A stretch of DNA of 64,000 nt from Aeromicrobium sp. Root344 (GTDB lineage Bacteria; Actinomycetota; Actinomycetes; Propionibacteriales; Nocardioidaceae). The DNA is taken from positions 725,366-789,365 of the forward strand of contig NZ_LMDH01000001.1 in the NCBI RefSeq assembly GCF_001425755.1, given 5' to 3'. Below are positions 30,749 to 38,879 of this stretch, piece after piece. The notes beneath the pieces are model-generated. The model was not told the origin of the DNA, searched no databases, and worked only from the letters and a program-made list of their open reading frames with translations. Numbering within the stretch: the stretch's first letter is position 1; the number at the start of each line of letters is the position of its first letter. The translations under genes were made by a program, and so were the position numbers.

Positions 30749-31813
30749 ATGGCCACTGTGCTCTCAGACCCGTCGGACCGCCGCTCGGTCTCGGCACTCC
30801 CCAAGGCGCATCTGCACCTGCACTTCACCGGCTCGATGCGGCACGGCACGCTGCTCGAGCTGGCCGAGCGGGACCGCATACGCCTGCCCGCGTCGCTGAC
30901 CGAGGACTGGCCCCCGCAGCTGAGCACGACCGACGAGAAGGGCTGGTTCCGGTTCCAGCGCCTCTACGACGTCGCGCGGTCGGTCCTGCGCACTGAGGAC
31001 GACGTACGCCGACTGATCCTCGAGGCGGCGCAGGACGATGCCGCCGACGGCTCGGTCTGGACGGAGATCCAGGTCGATCCGTCCGGTTACGGCGCGCGCT
31101 TCGGCGGCATTACGGCCTTCACCGACCTCGTCATCGACGCGGTCCGTGACGCGTCGGAGCGTGCCGGCATCGGCATGGGCCTGGTCGTCGCCGCCAACCG
31201 CACCCGGCACCCCATGGACGCGCGGACCCTCGCCCGTCTCGCAGCCCAGTACGCCGGCCGCGGCGTCATCGGCTTCGGCCTGTCGAACGACGAACGGCGC
31301 GGCGACACGACCGACTTCGGTCCGGCGTTCGCGATCGCCGAGCGGGCCGGGCTGGCGCTCGTGCCGCACGGCGGCGAGCTCCGTGGCCCCGCCCACGTCA
31401 CGCAGTGCCTCGACCACCTGCACCCCGACCGCCTCGGGCACGGCGTACGCGCCTCGGAGAGCACCGCCGTGCTCGACCGGCTCGCGACCGACGGCGTCGC
31501 ACTCGAGGTCTGCCCGACCTCCAACGTGTCACTCGGGGTCTACAGCACGCTCGAGGAGGTGCCGGTCCGCACCTTGACCGGCGCCGGGATCGACGTCGCT
31601 CTGGGCGCCGACGACCCGCTGCTGTTCGGGTCACGCCTCGCCGGACAGTACGCCGTGCTGCGTGCCGCCCAGGACTTCAGTGACGCCGAGCTGGCCGAAC
31701 TCGCCCGCATGTCGGTCCGCAGGTCGTACGCTCCTTCAGACATCGTGAACGCAGGTCTCACGGGCATCGACGAGTGGCTCGGCAGCGCGCCGGCGGAGGG
31801 AGTGGAAGCATGA
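30749..31813 (+). CDS. Adenosine deaminase family protein
   Basis: A 354-residue metal-dependent deaminase. The first metal ligands are in KAHLHLHFTGSM, the catalytic segment is VPHGGEL, the next His is in DRLGHGVR, and the late metal/substrate Asp pair is in ALGADDPLLFG. EVCPTSNVSLGVY is the expected family signature. It should deaminate adenosine or a related aminopurine; a 6-aminodeoxyfutalosine role cannot be excluded from sequence. The start may be the ATG at 30749 or the GTG at 30761. The stop overlaps the next gene by 4 bp (ATGA). Confidence 0.9.
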   Translation: MATVLSDPSDRRSVSALPKAHLHLHFTGSMRHGTLLELAERDRIRLPASLTEDWPPQLSTTDEKGWFRFQRLYDVARSVLRTEDDVRRLILEAAQDDAADGSVWTEIQVDPSGYGARFGGITAFTDLVIDAVRDASERAGIGMGLVVAANRTRHPMDARTLARLAAQYAGRGVIGFGLSNDERRGDTTDFGPAFAIAERAGLALVPHGGELRGPAHVTQCLDHLHPDRLGHGVRASESTAVLDRLATDGVALEVCPTSNVSLGVYSTLEEVPVRTLTGAGIDVALGADDPLLFGSRLAGQYAVLRAAQDFSDAELAELARMSVRRSYAPSDIVNAGLTGIDEWLGSAPAEGVEA

Positions 31814-32169
31814 CCACGCCGTACCCCTATCCGCCGCAGCAGCCCTATCCGTACGCCCTGCGCCCGGCCCTGCTCCCCAAGCCGCCGCGGTCCACCGCGG
31901 CCCTCGTGCTCGGCATCGTCGGGGTGGCGGGGTTCTTCCTGCTGCTCGCGCCGATCGCCCTCTCTCCGCTGGCGTGGTACTTCGGCGCGGTCGCCCAACG
32001 CGAGGCGGAGCGCGAGCCCACGCGATACCGACACGCCGGCGAGGCCAAGGCGGGGATGGTGCTGGGCATCATCGGCTCGGCGATCCTCGGGGTCGTCCTG
32101 CTCCTGCTCGTCGTCGCAGCAACGCTCACGGTCATCGGCGTCAACCACGACGCGGGATACGGCTCCTGA
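31810..32169 (+). CDS. DUF4190-type small membrane protein
   Basis: A 119-residue protein with a Pro/Tyr-rich cytosolic head (YPYPPQQPYPY), then two membrane helices (about residues 33-57 and 83-108) separated by a polar loop with AKAGMVLGIIGS, the DUF4190 pattern. The ATG at 31810 overlaps the adenosine deaminase stop by 4 bp. Its function is unknown. The next gene is a diverged copy. Confidence 0.85.
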   Translation: MTTPYPYPPQQPYPYALRPALLPKPPRSTAALVLGIVGVAGFFLLLAPIALSPLAWYFGAVAQREAEREPTRYRHAGEAKAGMVLGIIGSAILGVVLLLLVVAATLTVIGVNHDAGYGS

Positions 32170-32197
32170 CCCGTCGCGCGTGTGGAAGGGTGCTCGC

Positions 32198-32497
32198 ATG
32201 AGCCCTGGATACCCGCCGCCGTACTACGTCCCGCCGAAGCACCCCCAGGCCACGACCGCCATGGTCCTGGGCATCCTCAGCGTCGCGGTGTGCGGACTTC
32301 TCGCGCCGATCGCCTGGAGCATCGGGGGCAAGGCGGTCAAGGAGATCGACGCGAACCCCGGGGCGTACAGCGGCCGCGGTGAGGCCAACGCCGGCAAGAT
32401 CCTGGGGATCGTCGGGTCATGCTTGCTGATCGTCGGACTCGTCGCGCTCATCGGCCTGCTCTCCCTGGGTTTGGCTGTCGACTCCTCCTCCAGCTGA
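32198..32497 (+). CDS. DUF4190-type small membrane protein, paralogue
   Basis: A 99-residue protein with the same layout as its neighbour: a Pro/Tyr-rich head, two membrane helices, and a loop with GRGEANAGKILGIVGS that aligns with AKAGMVLGIIGS upstream. The ATG at 32198 has GGAAGGG eight nt upstream; the longer frame from 32180 is rejected. It is probably a tandem duplication. Confidence 0.85.
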   Translation: MSPGYPPPYYVPPKHPQATTAMVLGILSVAVCGLLAPIAWSIGGKAVKEIDANPGAYSGRGEANAGKILGIVGSCLLIVGLVALIGLLSLGLAVDSSSS

Positions 32498-32552
32498 GCC
32501 GCTGGCGGGACGACGATCCCCACGCTCGGCCATCCGGTGGCTGCGCCGGGGT

Positions 32553-33572
32553 TCAGAGCTCGCAGCCGACGAGCACGGGCTCGTTGACCAGCGTGATGCC
32601 GTAGGCCTGACGCACGCCGTCGCGCACCTCACGGGCAAGCCCCAGGAGCTCGGCCGTCGTGGCGCCGCCGCGGTTGGTCAGCGCCAGGACGTGCTTGGTC
32701 GACAGGCCCACGTGCCCCCGGACGTCGCCCTTGGCGAAACCCGCGTGATCGATGAGCCAGGCCGCGCTGGTCTTGACCGTGCCGTCCGGCTGCGCGAAGC
32801 GCGGCGCCTCGGCCGGCAACGTCTCGGCCTGTGCGGGGGTCAGCAGCGGGTTGGTGAAGAACGAGCCCGCGCTCCAGGTGTCGTGGTCGTCGGCATCCAG
32901 CACCATGCCCTTGCCCCGGCGAAGGGCCAGCACGGCCTCACGCACCTCGGCCGACGGCGCGCGCTGGCCGACCTCGACGCCCAGGCTGCGTGCCAGCTCG
33001 GCGTACGCGATCGGGGCGCTGAGCTCGCCGAGGCGGAACTGGTAGGCCACGGAGAGCACCAGCCAGCGCTGCGGCTCGGCCTTGAAGCGGCTCGTGCGAT
33101 AGCCGAAGCCGCAGTCGACCGCGTGGATCGTGCGGACCTTGCGGTCGAAGCGGTCGTACGCACGCACCGTCGCGATCGTCTGACCGACCTCCTGGCCGTA
33201 GGCGCCGACGTTCTGGATCGGCGTCGCACCGGTGGAGCCGGGGATGCCCGACAGCGCCTCGATGCCGACCCAGCCCTCGTCGACCGCGAGCGCCACGATG
33301 CCGTCCCACGACTCCCCCGCCGCGATCGTGACCATCGCGCCGCTGCAGGCGTCCGAGTCCACCTCGACGCCCTTGGTCAGGACCCGGATCACGGTGCCCG
33401 GCACCCCTTCGTCGGCGACCACGAGGTTGCTGCCGCCGGCCACGACCAGGACCGGGTCACCGGCCTCGTCGGCGACGCGTACGGCATCGAGCAGCTGCTG
33501 CTCGGAGGTCGCGTCGATCACGGCCCGGGCGGGGCCACCGAGGCGCAGCGTCGTCAGCTCGGCGAGGTCCAT
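32553..33572 (-). CDS. murB: UDP-N-acetylenolpyruvoylglucosamine reductase
   Basis: A 339-residue FAD enzyme that reduces UDP-GlcNAc-enolpyruvate to UDP-MurNAc in peptidoglycan synthesis. FAD-binding motifs are VVAGGSNLVVADEG (about residues 42-55) and the segment GIPGSTGATPIQNVGAYG. The catalytic Ser that protonates the intermediate lies in SAGSFFTNP, and the terminal VLVGCEL carries the conserved Glu. The architecture fits a type I MurB. The ATG stands 7 nt after a TAGCGT hexamer, without a Shine-Dalgarno. Confidence 0.96.
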   Translation of the reverse strand: MDLAELTTLRLGGPARAVIDATSEQQLLDAVRVADEAGDPVLVVAGGSNLVVADEGVPGTVIRVLTKGVEVDSDACSGAMVTIAAGESWDGIVALAVDEGWVGIEALSGIPGSTGATPIQNVGAYGQEVGQTIATVRAYDRFDRKVRTIHAVDCGFGYRTSRFKAEPQRWLVLSVAYQFRLGELSAPIAYAELARSLGVEVGQRAPSAEVREAVLALRRGKGMVLDADDHDTWSAGSFFTNPLLTPAQAETLPAEAPRFAQPDGTVKTSAAWLIDHAGFAKGDVRGHVGLSTKHVLALTNRGGATTAELLGLAREVRDGVRQAYGITLVNEPVLVGCEL

Positions 33573-33579
33573 GGCGGCG

Positions 33580-33585
33580 ACGCTA
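33580..33585 (-). promoter_or_regulatory. TAGCGT -10 of a probable leaderless promoter (murB)
   Basis: On the minus strand TAGCGT is followed by seven nt and then the murB ATG at 33572. Confidence 0.5.
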
Positions 33586-33596
33586 GCAGCGTCCGC

Positions 33597-33641
33597 GAAC
33601 GACGAAGGCTCCCGCCTGCGGAGCAGGGGGAGCCGTCGTTC
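33597..33641 (-). terminator. Terminator after rpmG
   Basis: A two-part stem: GAACGAC/GTCGTTC outside, a 3-nt bulge, then GGCTCCC/GGGAGCC inside. It begins 12 bp after the rpmG stop and separates rpmG from the murB promoter. Confidence 0.7.
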
Positions 33642-33653
33642 GGTGAGACAGGG

Positions 33654-33824
33654 TCAGCGGGTCTCGCGGTGGACCTGGTGGGTCTTGCAGCGCGGGCAGA
33701 ACTTCTTGAGGTCGAGACGATCGGGGTCGTTGCGACGGTTCTTCTTGGTGATGTAGTTGCGTTCCTTGCACTCGGTGCAGGCCAAGGTGATCTTGGGACG
33801 AACGTCTGAGCTCTTGCTGGCCAC
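33654..33824 (-). CDS. rpmG: 50S ribosomal protein L33
   Basis: A 56-residue protein translated directly from the sequence: starts [20 protein letters not shown] (GTG read as Met), contains [17 protein letters not shown] and ends VHRETR. Two CxxC pairs (Cys16/Cys19 and Cys43/Cys46) make it a zinc-binding (C+) L33. AGAGG lies 8 nt before the GTG. It sits downstream of tRNA-Thr and tRNA-Met on the same strand, a common actinobacterial order. Confidence 0.97.
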   Translation of the reverse strand: MASKSSDVRPKITLACTECKERNYITKKNRRNDPDRLDLKKFCPRCKTHQVHRETR

Positions 33825-33880
33825 GAGGGTGCCTCTTCTTGATCGGTGGTGCTGAAGGTCGTACGTGTGCAGTTCTGCGG

Positions 33881-33954
33881 TAGCGGGGGCGGGACTCGAA
33901 CCCGCGACACCACGATTATGAGCCGTGTGCTCTAACCACCTGAGCTACCCCGCC
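33881..33954 (-). tRNA. tRNA-Met (CAT), elongator
   Basis: A 74-nt cloverleaf: acceptor GGCGGGG/CCCCGCT (G-U at the first pair) with discriminator A, D-arm AGCTCAGGTGGTTAGAGC, anticodon loop CTCATAA giving CAT, and T-arm GCGGGTTCGAGTCCCGC. A paired first base and the lack of three G-C pairs at the foot of the anticodon stem indicate the elongator rather than the initiator. Confidence 0.95.
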
Positions 33955-34006
33955 ACGGGCATGAGTTGCCTCATGTCCGAAGGACTCAGAAGTGCTCCGA
34001 GTCCAG

Positions 34007-34079
34007 AGCCCCTTTACGGAATCGAACCGTAGACCTTTTCCTTACCATGGAAACGCTCTGCCGACTGAGCTAAAGGGGC
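34007..34079 (-). tRNA. tRNA-Thr (GGT)
   Basis: A 73-nt cloverleaf: acceptor GCCCCTT/AAGGGGC with discriminator T, D-arm AGCTCAGTCGGCAGAGC, anticodon stem TTTCC/GGAAA with loop ATGGTAA giving GGT, and T-arm TACGGTTCGATTCCGTA. On the minus strand a TATCTT hexamer at 34098-34093 could be its -10. Confidence 0.97.
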
Positions 34080-34107
34080 AAGCCGACAGCCAAAGATACA
34101 GGGTGAT

Positions 34108-34132
34108 CGGCCCCGGGACGAAATCGGGGCCG
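34108..34132 (-). terminator. Probable terminator after pyrD
   Basis: Inverted repeat CGGCCCCG/CGGGGCCG (8-bp perfect stem, 9-nt loop), 52 bp after the pyrD stop and ahead of the tRNA-Thr gene. It lacks a U tract. Confidence 0.55.
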
Positions 34133-34184
34133 GGAGTCCCTCGGGTTGCACCCGCGGCGGCCGGATCCGCCGCCCGGAGGCAGG

Positions 34185-35210
34185 TCAGCTCGAGGCGGCA
34201 GCGAGGCGCGAAGGCCAGCGCGGACCCTCGTAGATGAACGCCGTGTAGCCCTGCACGAGGTCGGCCCCGGCGGCCAGTCGAGCACGTACGTCGTCGGGAG
34301 TCGTGACCCCGCCGACCGAGACGATCGTCAGCCGGTCGCCCACGCGGGCCCGGAGGCGTACGAGGATCTCGGTGGCGCGCTCGGCGAGCACCGGTCCCGA
34401 CAGGCCACCGGCACCGGCGGCCTCGATGACGTCGCGGGAGGTCGCGAGCGAGGCAGGGCGGGCGATCGTGGTGTTGGTCGCGCTGATGCCGGCGAGCCCC
34501 AGCTCCACCGCCAGGTCGGCAACCGCGTCGACGTCGTCGTCGGCCAGGTCGGGCGCGATCTTGACCAGCAACGGGACGGGCCCAGCGGGTGCCCGGTCGG
34601 CGACGTCCTTGACGGCACTGAGCAGCGGCCTCAGCTCGTCGACGGCCTGCAGGTCGCGCAGACCCGGCGTGTTGGGTGACGAGACGTTGACGACGAGATA
34701 GCTCGCGTACGGCGCCAGCAGGCGCGCGCTCTCGACGTAGTCCTCGACGGCGTGCTCGGGCTCCACGACCTTGGTCTTGCCGATGTTGACGCCGATGACG
34801 GCGGAGCGGCCGGCCTTGGTGCCGCGCAGCCGGTGCAGCCGCGAGGCCACCTCGGCGGCGCCGTCGTTGTTGAAGCCCATCCGGTTGATGACCGCACGGT
34901 CGTCGACGAGCCGGAACAGGCGCGGCCGGGGGCTGCCGGGCTGTGCCCGGGCGGTCACGGTGCCGATCTCGACATGGCCGAAGCCCAGGCCGAGCAGCCC
35001 GGGCACGGCCTTGGCGTTCTTGTCGAAGCCGGCCGCGAGGCCGAACGCGTTGGGGAACTCGATGCCCATCACGGTGCGCGGTGCGTAGGTCTGGGGAAAC
35101 ACCCGCCGGGTGGCACCGCGCCCCGCGCGGATCGCGGCGAAGGCCCGCTCGTGCGCCTTCTCGGGATCCATCGAGCGGAAGACGGCGTCGAAGAAGGCGC
35201 GATAGACCAC
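34185..35210 (-). CDS. pyrD: Dihydroorotate dehydrogenase (quinone), class 2
   Basis: A 341-residue membrane-associated flavoenzyme of pyrimidine synthesis. The class 2 N-terminal helix region (YRAFFDAVFRSMDPEKAH) precedes the FMN barrel. Key segments are GLAAGFDKNAKAVPGL, RMGFNNDGA, the catalytic VVNVSSPNTPGLR with the Ser base, LVKIAPDL and ISATNTTIARP. The GTG at 35210 fits the family N-terminus and stands 6 nt after TACGCT, so the transcript is probably leaderless; the much longer open frame to 35702 is rejected. The gene is divergent from the small membrane protein gene. Confidence 0.96.
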   Translation of the reverse strand: MVYRAFFDAVFRSMDPEKAHERAFAAIRAGRGATRRVFPQTYAPRTVMGIEFPNAFGLAAGFDKNAKAVPGLLGLGFGHVEIGTVTARAQPGSPRPRLFRLVDDRAVINRMGFNNDGAAEVASRLHRLRGTKAGRSAVIGVNIGKTKVVEPEHAVEDYVESARLLAPYASYLVVNVSSPNTPGLRDLQAVDELRPLLSAVKDVADRAPAGPVPLLVKIAPDLADDDVDAVADLAVELGLAGISATNTTIARPASLATSRDVIEAAGAGGLSGPVLAERATEILVRLRARVGDRLTIVSVGGVTTPDDVRARLAAGADLVQGYTAFIYEGPRWPSRLAAASS

Positions 35211-35216
35211 GGCGTC

Positions 35217-35266
35217 AGCGTATCGGCACGGCGCGGGCGGCCCCTGCGGCGCTGTCGTCGTACGCT
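35217..35266. promoter_or_regulatory. Divergent pair of TACGCT leaderless promoters (pyrD and small membrane protein gene)
   Basis: On the minus strand TACGCT (35222-35217) is 6 nt before the pyrD GTG. On the plus strand TACGCT (35261-35266) is 7 nt before the ATG at 35274. The identical hexamers are 38 bp apart and face away from each other. Confidence 0.55.
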
Positions 35267-35273
35267 GACCGGC

Positions 35274-35582
35274 ATGTCGAACGCACTGTTCCTGCTGATC
35301 CCCGCCACCGCGACCCTCGTGGTCATCTTCGGCGGGATCCTGGTGATGAAGGCCCAGAAGATGTCGGCGTACGTCGGAGCGCGTCAGGCTGGTGAAGCGG
35401 GGCCGACCGGGTTCCAGCAGGGAGCGGGCGAGACCCGTGAGGCGTACGTGCGCCGGCACTGGCAGCGCCCAGGCGTCGTCGCGAACGGCGAGACGCTCGT
35501 CGATCTCTACGACCGGATCGCCAAGCTCGAGGAGCGGCTCGCCGGCACCGAGGAGCGACTCGAGGCGCTGCAACAGCGCTGA
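35274..35582 (+). CDS. Small single-span membrane protein with coiled coil
   Basis: A 102-residue protein with one N-terminal membrane helix (about residues 4-26) and a cytosolic part ending in a heptad-rich coiled coil (YDRIAKLEERLAGTEERLEAL). I do not recognise the family. It is transcribed from a leaderless-type promoter and converges on the histidine kinase gene with a 2-bp gap. Confidence 0.75.
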   Translation: MSNALFLLIPATATLVVIFGGILVMKAQKMSAYVGARQAGEAGPTGFQQGAGETREAYVRRHWQRPGVVANGETLVDLYDRIAKLEERLAGTEERLEALQQR

Positions 35583-35584
35583 GC

Positions 35585-37342
35585 TCAGATGGGGATGACG
35601 GCGTCGACGCGGCCGCCGTCGCGGTGTGCCGAGGCGACGACGCTGCCACCGACCTGCTCGGCGCGTTCCCGCATGGACGACAGTCCGACGCCGGGCTGCC
35701 ACCTCTGCGTGGACGCGCCGTCGTCGTGCACCGACACGTGCAGCACACCGTCTTCGGCCGAGATGCTGACCTCGACCGAGGTCGCCGCGGCGTGCCGGGC
35801 CACATTGGTGAGCGACTCGACGACGATCCGGTAGGCCGCGACCTCCGCCGCCGCTGAGAGATCCGGGAGCGCGTCGGGGGTGTCGATCGTGACCGTCAAC
35901 GGTCTGCCCTCGGCGGCGTGGAGGCTCGCCGCGTGCTGGCGTACGGCAGCCACGAGGCCCAGCTCGTCGAGGGTTGCCGGGCGCAGGCCCTCGACCAACC
36001 GGCGCACCTCGGCGATCGCTCCCGCGGTGTCGTCCCGGAGCCGGGCCAGGAGCGCGTCGGCAGCCTCGACGTCCGTGGGCAGGTGGTTGCGGGCAGCGTC
36101 GGCCGAGAACGCGACGCCCGTCAGGGTGGGCCCCAGGCCGTCGTGGAGGTCGCGGCGGAGCCGGCGACGCTCGTCCTCGATCGCGGTGATCGCCGCGCCC
36201 CTCGACTCCTGCAGGTCGCGCGCCAGTGTCGTCGCACGCAACGTCTGGGCCAGCAGCGGTGCCACGATCCGCAGGACGTGCTCGTCGTCGGCGGCGAGCG
36301 TCAGCTCACCGGCTCGCAGCCCGACGACCATCTCGCCCACTGCGTCGTCGCCCAGGTGGAGCGGCAGCGTGCGCGTGTGGGTGACCTCGGTGCCGGACGT
36401 CGCGAGCGTCTGACCCTCGGCACGCAGGCACGCGTAGGGCAGGACCAGCGCCTCGCGGATGGCGCGCAGCGCGAGGACAGGGTCGTCGCCGATGCGGTCG
36501 ACCACACGGGTCGCCGCCTGCAGCGGATCCGGCCGGTCGCCGAACAGCATCTGGTCGACGACCCCGCGGAGCATGACCATCACGGGGTGCAAGCCGAACG
36601 CGAGCACGGCTCCGATCACCCCGAGCGCCCCGGGCGTCAGTGCGGGCGCGCCGGTCCAGTCGAGCACCGACACGAAGCCCGCGAACACCGAGACGTACGC
36701 GATGACCGCCACGCACCCGACGACGCCCCAGACGATGAGCCCGCGGACGTCGACCATGTCGGGTCGGATCACGCCGATCACCATCGCGGGGGCGATCAGC
36801 GTGCACAGAAGGGCCACGGCAGAGGCCGGTGTGTTGCGGGAGGCTCCTTCGGCGGAGAACAGCAGCAGTCCGCCGACGAGTCCGGCCGTCCCGGCGGCCA
36901 CCGCGAACCACTGCAGCGGGACGCGGTCTGCCTGGTCCGCTGTCTCGAGCCGCCACCAGACGTGCAGGATGACAGCCAGCCCGATGACGACCGCCATCGC
37001 GTCGGCGGTGTGCGACTCGCGCGGCGCGGAGACCGAGATGACCCCTCCGGCGGCGAACGTCGTCACGGCGACGAAGTCCACCGGGTTCCGCCAGCTCCAC
37101 CGCGGATAGGCGGCCACTGCGAGCGGGAACACCAGCATCGTGGACCCGATGGCGAGTGCCCATTCGACGTCACGGGCCTCGCCACGCGCGTGCAGCACCA
37201 GCGCGCCCAGCCCCGTCAGTGCGACGACGACCAGCATGGCCCCGGACACCGCCGCTCGTCGGACGGACAGCAGCACCAGGCCACTGACACCCGTCACGAC
37301 GGCGAGCAGAGCGATGCTCGCACCGAGAAACCAGTCGCTCAT
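35585..37342 (-). CDS. NarL/DesK-type sensor histidine kinase
   Basis: A 585-residue membrane kinase. About eight to nine N-terminal helices (residues 1-270) are followed by a linker with a weakly conserved GAF-like region. The HisKA_3 dimerisation box RRRLRRDLHDGLGP places the phosphoaccepting His at residue 400. The HATPase_c domain has the N box ESLTNVARHA and the G box GVGLSSMRERA. It pairs with the LuxR-type regulator upstream, whose stop overlaps its ATG by 4 bp. The signal is unknown; many membrane spans suggest a lipid, quinone or small hydrophobic ligand. Confidence 0.93.
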   Translation of the reverse strand: MSDWFLGASIALLAVVTGVSGLVLLSVRRAAVSGAMLVVVALTGLGALVLHARGEARDVEWALAIGSTMLVFPLAVAAYPRWSWRNPVDFVAVTTFAAGGVISVSAPRESHTADAMAVVIGLAVILHVWWRLETADQADRVPLQWFAVAAGTAGLVGGLLLFSAEGASRNTPASAVALLCTLIAPAMVIGVIRPDMVDVRGLIVWGVVGCVAVIAYVSVFAGFVSVLDWTGAPALTPGALGVIGAVLAFGLHPVMVMLRGVVDQMLFGDRPDPLQAATRVVDRIGDDPVLALRAIREALVLPYACLRAEGQTLATSGTEVTHTRTLPLHLGDDAVGEMVVGLRAGELTLAADDEHVLRIVAPLLAQTLRATTLARDLQESRGAAITAIEDERRRLRRDLHDGLGPTLTGVAFSADAARNHLPTDVEAADALLARLRDDTAGAIAEVRRLVEGLRPATLDELGLVAAVRQHAASLHAAEGRPLTVTIDTPDALPDLSAAAEVAAYRIVVESLTNVARHAAATSVEVSISAEDGVLHVSVHDDGASTQRWQPGVGLSSMRERAEQVGGSVVASAHRDGGRVDAVIPI

Positions 37343-37995
37343 CGGGCCCTGCCCAGGCCCTCGTCGCGGGCGCGGACGATCGCTGCCGACCGGTCCGACA
37401 CCGCAAGCTTGGCGAAGATCGACGAGATGTGGTTGGCGACGGTCTTGGGCGCCAGCGCGAGCTCGTCGGCGATCGCGTGGTTGCGCTTGCCCGACGCGAC
37501 GAGGTCGAGCACCTCGCGCTCGCGGTCGGTCAGCTCGGGGAACGGCAGCTCGGGCGCGGTCCTCGGCTGGCTGAAGTGCCCGAGGACCCGCGCCGCGACG
37601 CCCGGCCCGAAGATCGCCTCACCGGCGACGACGGCCCGGATCGCCCGGTCGATCTCGTCCTGCTGGGCGCCCTTGAGGAGGTAGCCACGGGCTCCGGCCT
37701 GCATCGCGGCGAAGACCGTGTCGTCGTCGTCGAACATCGTGAGCACCAGCACCATCGCGTCCGGGACGGCGACGCGGAGCCGGCGGGTCGCCTCGAGCCC
37801 GTCGATCCCCGGCATGCGGACGTCCATCAGCACGACGTCGGGGCGCTGCAGCTGCGTCTCGCGCACGGCACCCTCGCCGTCGACCGCCTCACCGACGACC
37901 TCGTATCCGTCGATCGACTCGAGCAGTGCACGCAGGCCCCCGCGTACGACGGGGTGGTCGTCGGCGAGCACGACACGGATGAGGTCGGGGGTCAT
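37339..37995 (-). CDS. LuxR/NarL-family response regulator
   Basis: A 218-residue regulator with a receiver domain (acidic pair Asp12/Asp13, phosphoaccepting Asp58 in VVLMDVRMPG, conserved Lys in YLLKGA) and a C-terminal LuxR helix-turn-helix (LTDREREVLDLVASG then KTVANHISSIFAKL). The ATG at 37995 gives the normal receiver N-terminus; GAGGGA abuts it, so initiation may be weak or the true start slightly upstream. The gene precedes and overlaps its kinase gene by 4 bp. Confidence 0.94.
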   Translation of the reverse strand: MTPDLIRVVLADDHPVVRGGLRALLESIDGYEVVGEAVDGEGAVRETQLQRPDVVLMDVRMPGIDGLEATRRLRVAVPDAMVLVLTMFDDDDTVFAAMQAGARGYLLKGAQQDEIDRAIRAVVAGEAIFGPGVAARVLGHFSQPRTAPELPFPELTDREREVLDLVASGKRNHAIADELALAPKTVANHISSIFAKLAVSDRSAAIVRARDEGLGRAR

Positions 37996-38148
37996 TCCCT
38001 CATGATGCCGAGAAATCAGGGCAAAAGACCCGGGAACGTGCACCTAGGCAGACCGGGAGAAACTCCGCACAATGGGGAACCGGCACACCTTCTGGGGGTG
38101 CGGGTGCCGGGCCACCGTGGAACCACCTTCCACGACAAGGAGCTCATC

Positions 38149-38520
38149 ATGATCCTCACCACCAAGAACAAGGTCGGCCTGGCCCTCGCAGGGCTGCTCG
38201 GGGTCCTCGACCTGCCCAGCTTCCTGGAGGCCCCGTCCGACGGCGAGACCGGGCCGCCGCTGGGCATCCTCATCCTCGGATCGATCTGCGGGCTGATCAC
38301 GATCATCGCTGTCGTCATCGCCTGGCGCTCGGCGAGCGGCGCGGCCATCCGGGTGGCCGCCGGAGCGCGGATCGTCTCGATGCTGTCGGCGTTGCCGGCG
38401 TTCTTCGTCGACGTCCCGGCGTTCGTCAAGGTGCTCGTGACGGTGTTCGTCATCCTCACCATCGCGTCGCTCGTGCTGATGTTCTCGCCAGCACGGCGCA
38501 CGACCGCCGTGATGGACTGA
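38149..38520 (+). CDS. Small membrane protein, unknown function
   Basis: A 123-residue protein with about four membrane helices and no recognised domain. AAGGAG lies 6 nt before the ATG (MILTTKN), so the much longer frame from 37429 is ruled out. It is divergent from the response regulator, which may control it: 38044-38148 holds GC-rich dyads. The next small membrane gene follows 9 bp later. Confidence 0.8.
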   Translation: MILTTKNKVGLALAGLLGVLDLPSFLEAPSDGETGPPLGILILGSICGLITIIAVVIAWRSASGAAIRVAAGARIVSMLSALPAFFVDVPAFVKVLVTVFVILTIASLVLMFSPARRTTAVMD

Positions 38521-38529
38521 GGTGTCGTC

Positions 38530-38826
38530 ATGATCGCCATCGTCACGATCCTCTTCGCGTTCCCGCTGGGGTTCTTCCTCCGGTCCCACCTGGCCGCCAA
38601 CGTGGCGTACGCCGTCGCCTACCTGTGGGCGTTCGTCTTCCAAGGCGTCTACCTGACCCGGATGTGGGTCGGCGGGGACGACTCGGCCTTCCCGAAGGAC
38701 CCCGACACGATGCCGGTCGGCTACGGACTCGTGTGCTGCGCGATCTTCGGCGTCGGCTTCGGCCTGGTCGCCCTGGGGCACCGCGTCGCCAGCCGGCGTC
38801 ACAGCAAGGCACCGGCACACGCCTGA
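38530..38826 (+). CDS. Small membrane protein, unknown function
   Basis: A 98-residue protein with about three membrane helices and a His/Lys/Ala tail. I do not recognise it. It is probably co-transcribed with the gene upstream and is followed by a strong terminator. The pair may be an output of the adjacent NarL-type system, judged only from position. Confidence 0.75.
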   Translation: MIAIVTILFAFPLGFFLRSHLAANVAYAVAYLWAFVFQGVYLTRMWVGGDDSAFPKDPDTMPVGYGLVCCAIFGVGFGLVALGHRVASRRHSKAPAHA

Positions 38827-38835
38827 CCCGGCACC

Positions 38836-38874
38836 CCGCGAGAGCCCGGCCCCTCGGGGGCCGGGCTCTCGCGG
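38836..38874. terminator. Bidirectional terminator
   Basis: Perfect 18-bp stem (CCGCGAGAGCCCGGCCCC and its complement) with a TCG loop, between the convergent small membrane gene and the GAF-ANTAR gene. It contains the CGAGAGCCC core seen in two other terminators of this window. Confidence 0.85.
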
Positions 38875-38879
38875 TTGCT

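Noticed and set aside
34185..35702. PyrD as a 505-residue protein with an N-terminal extension
   Set aside because: The extra 164 residues are Arg/Pro-rich antisense-like sequence across the divergent small gene; the GTG at 35210 gives the family N-terminus and has a promoter just upstream.
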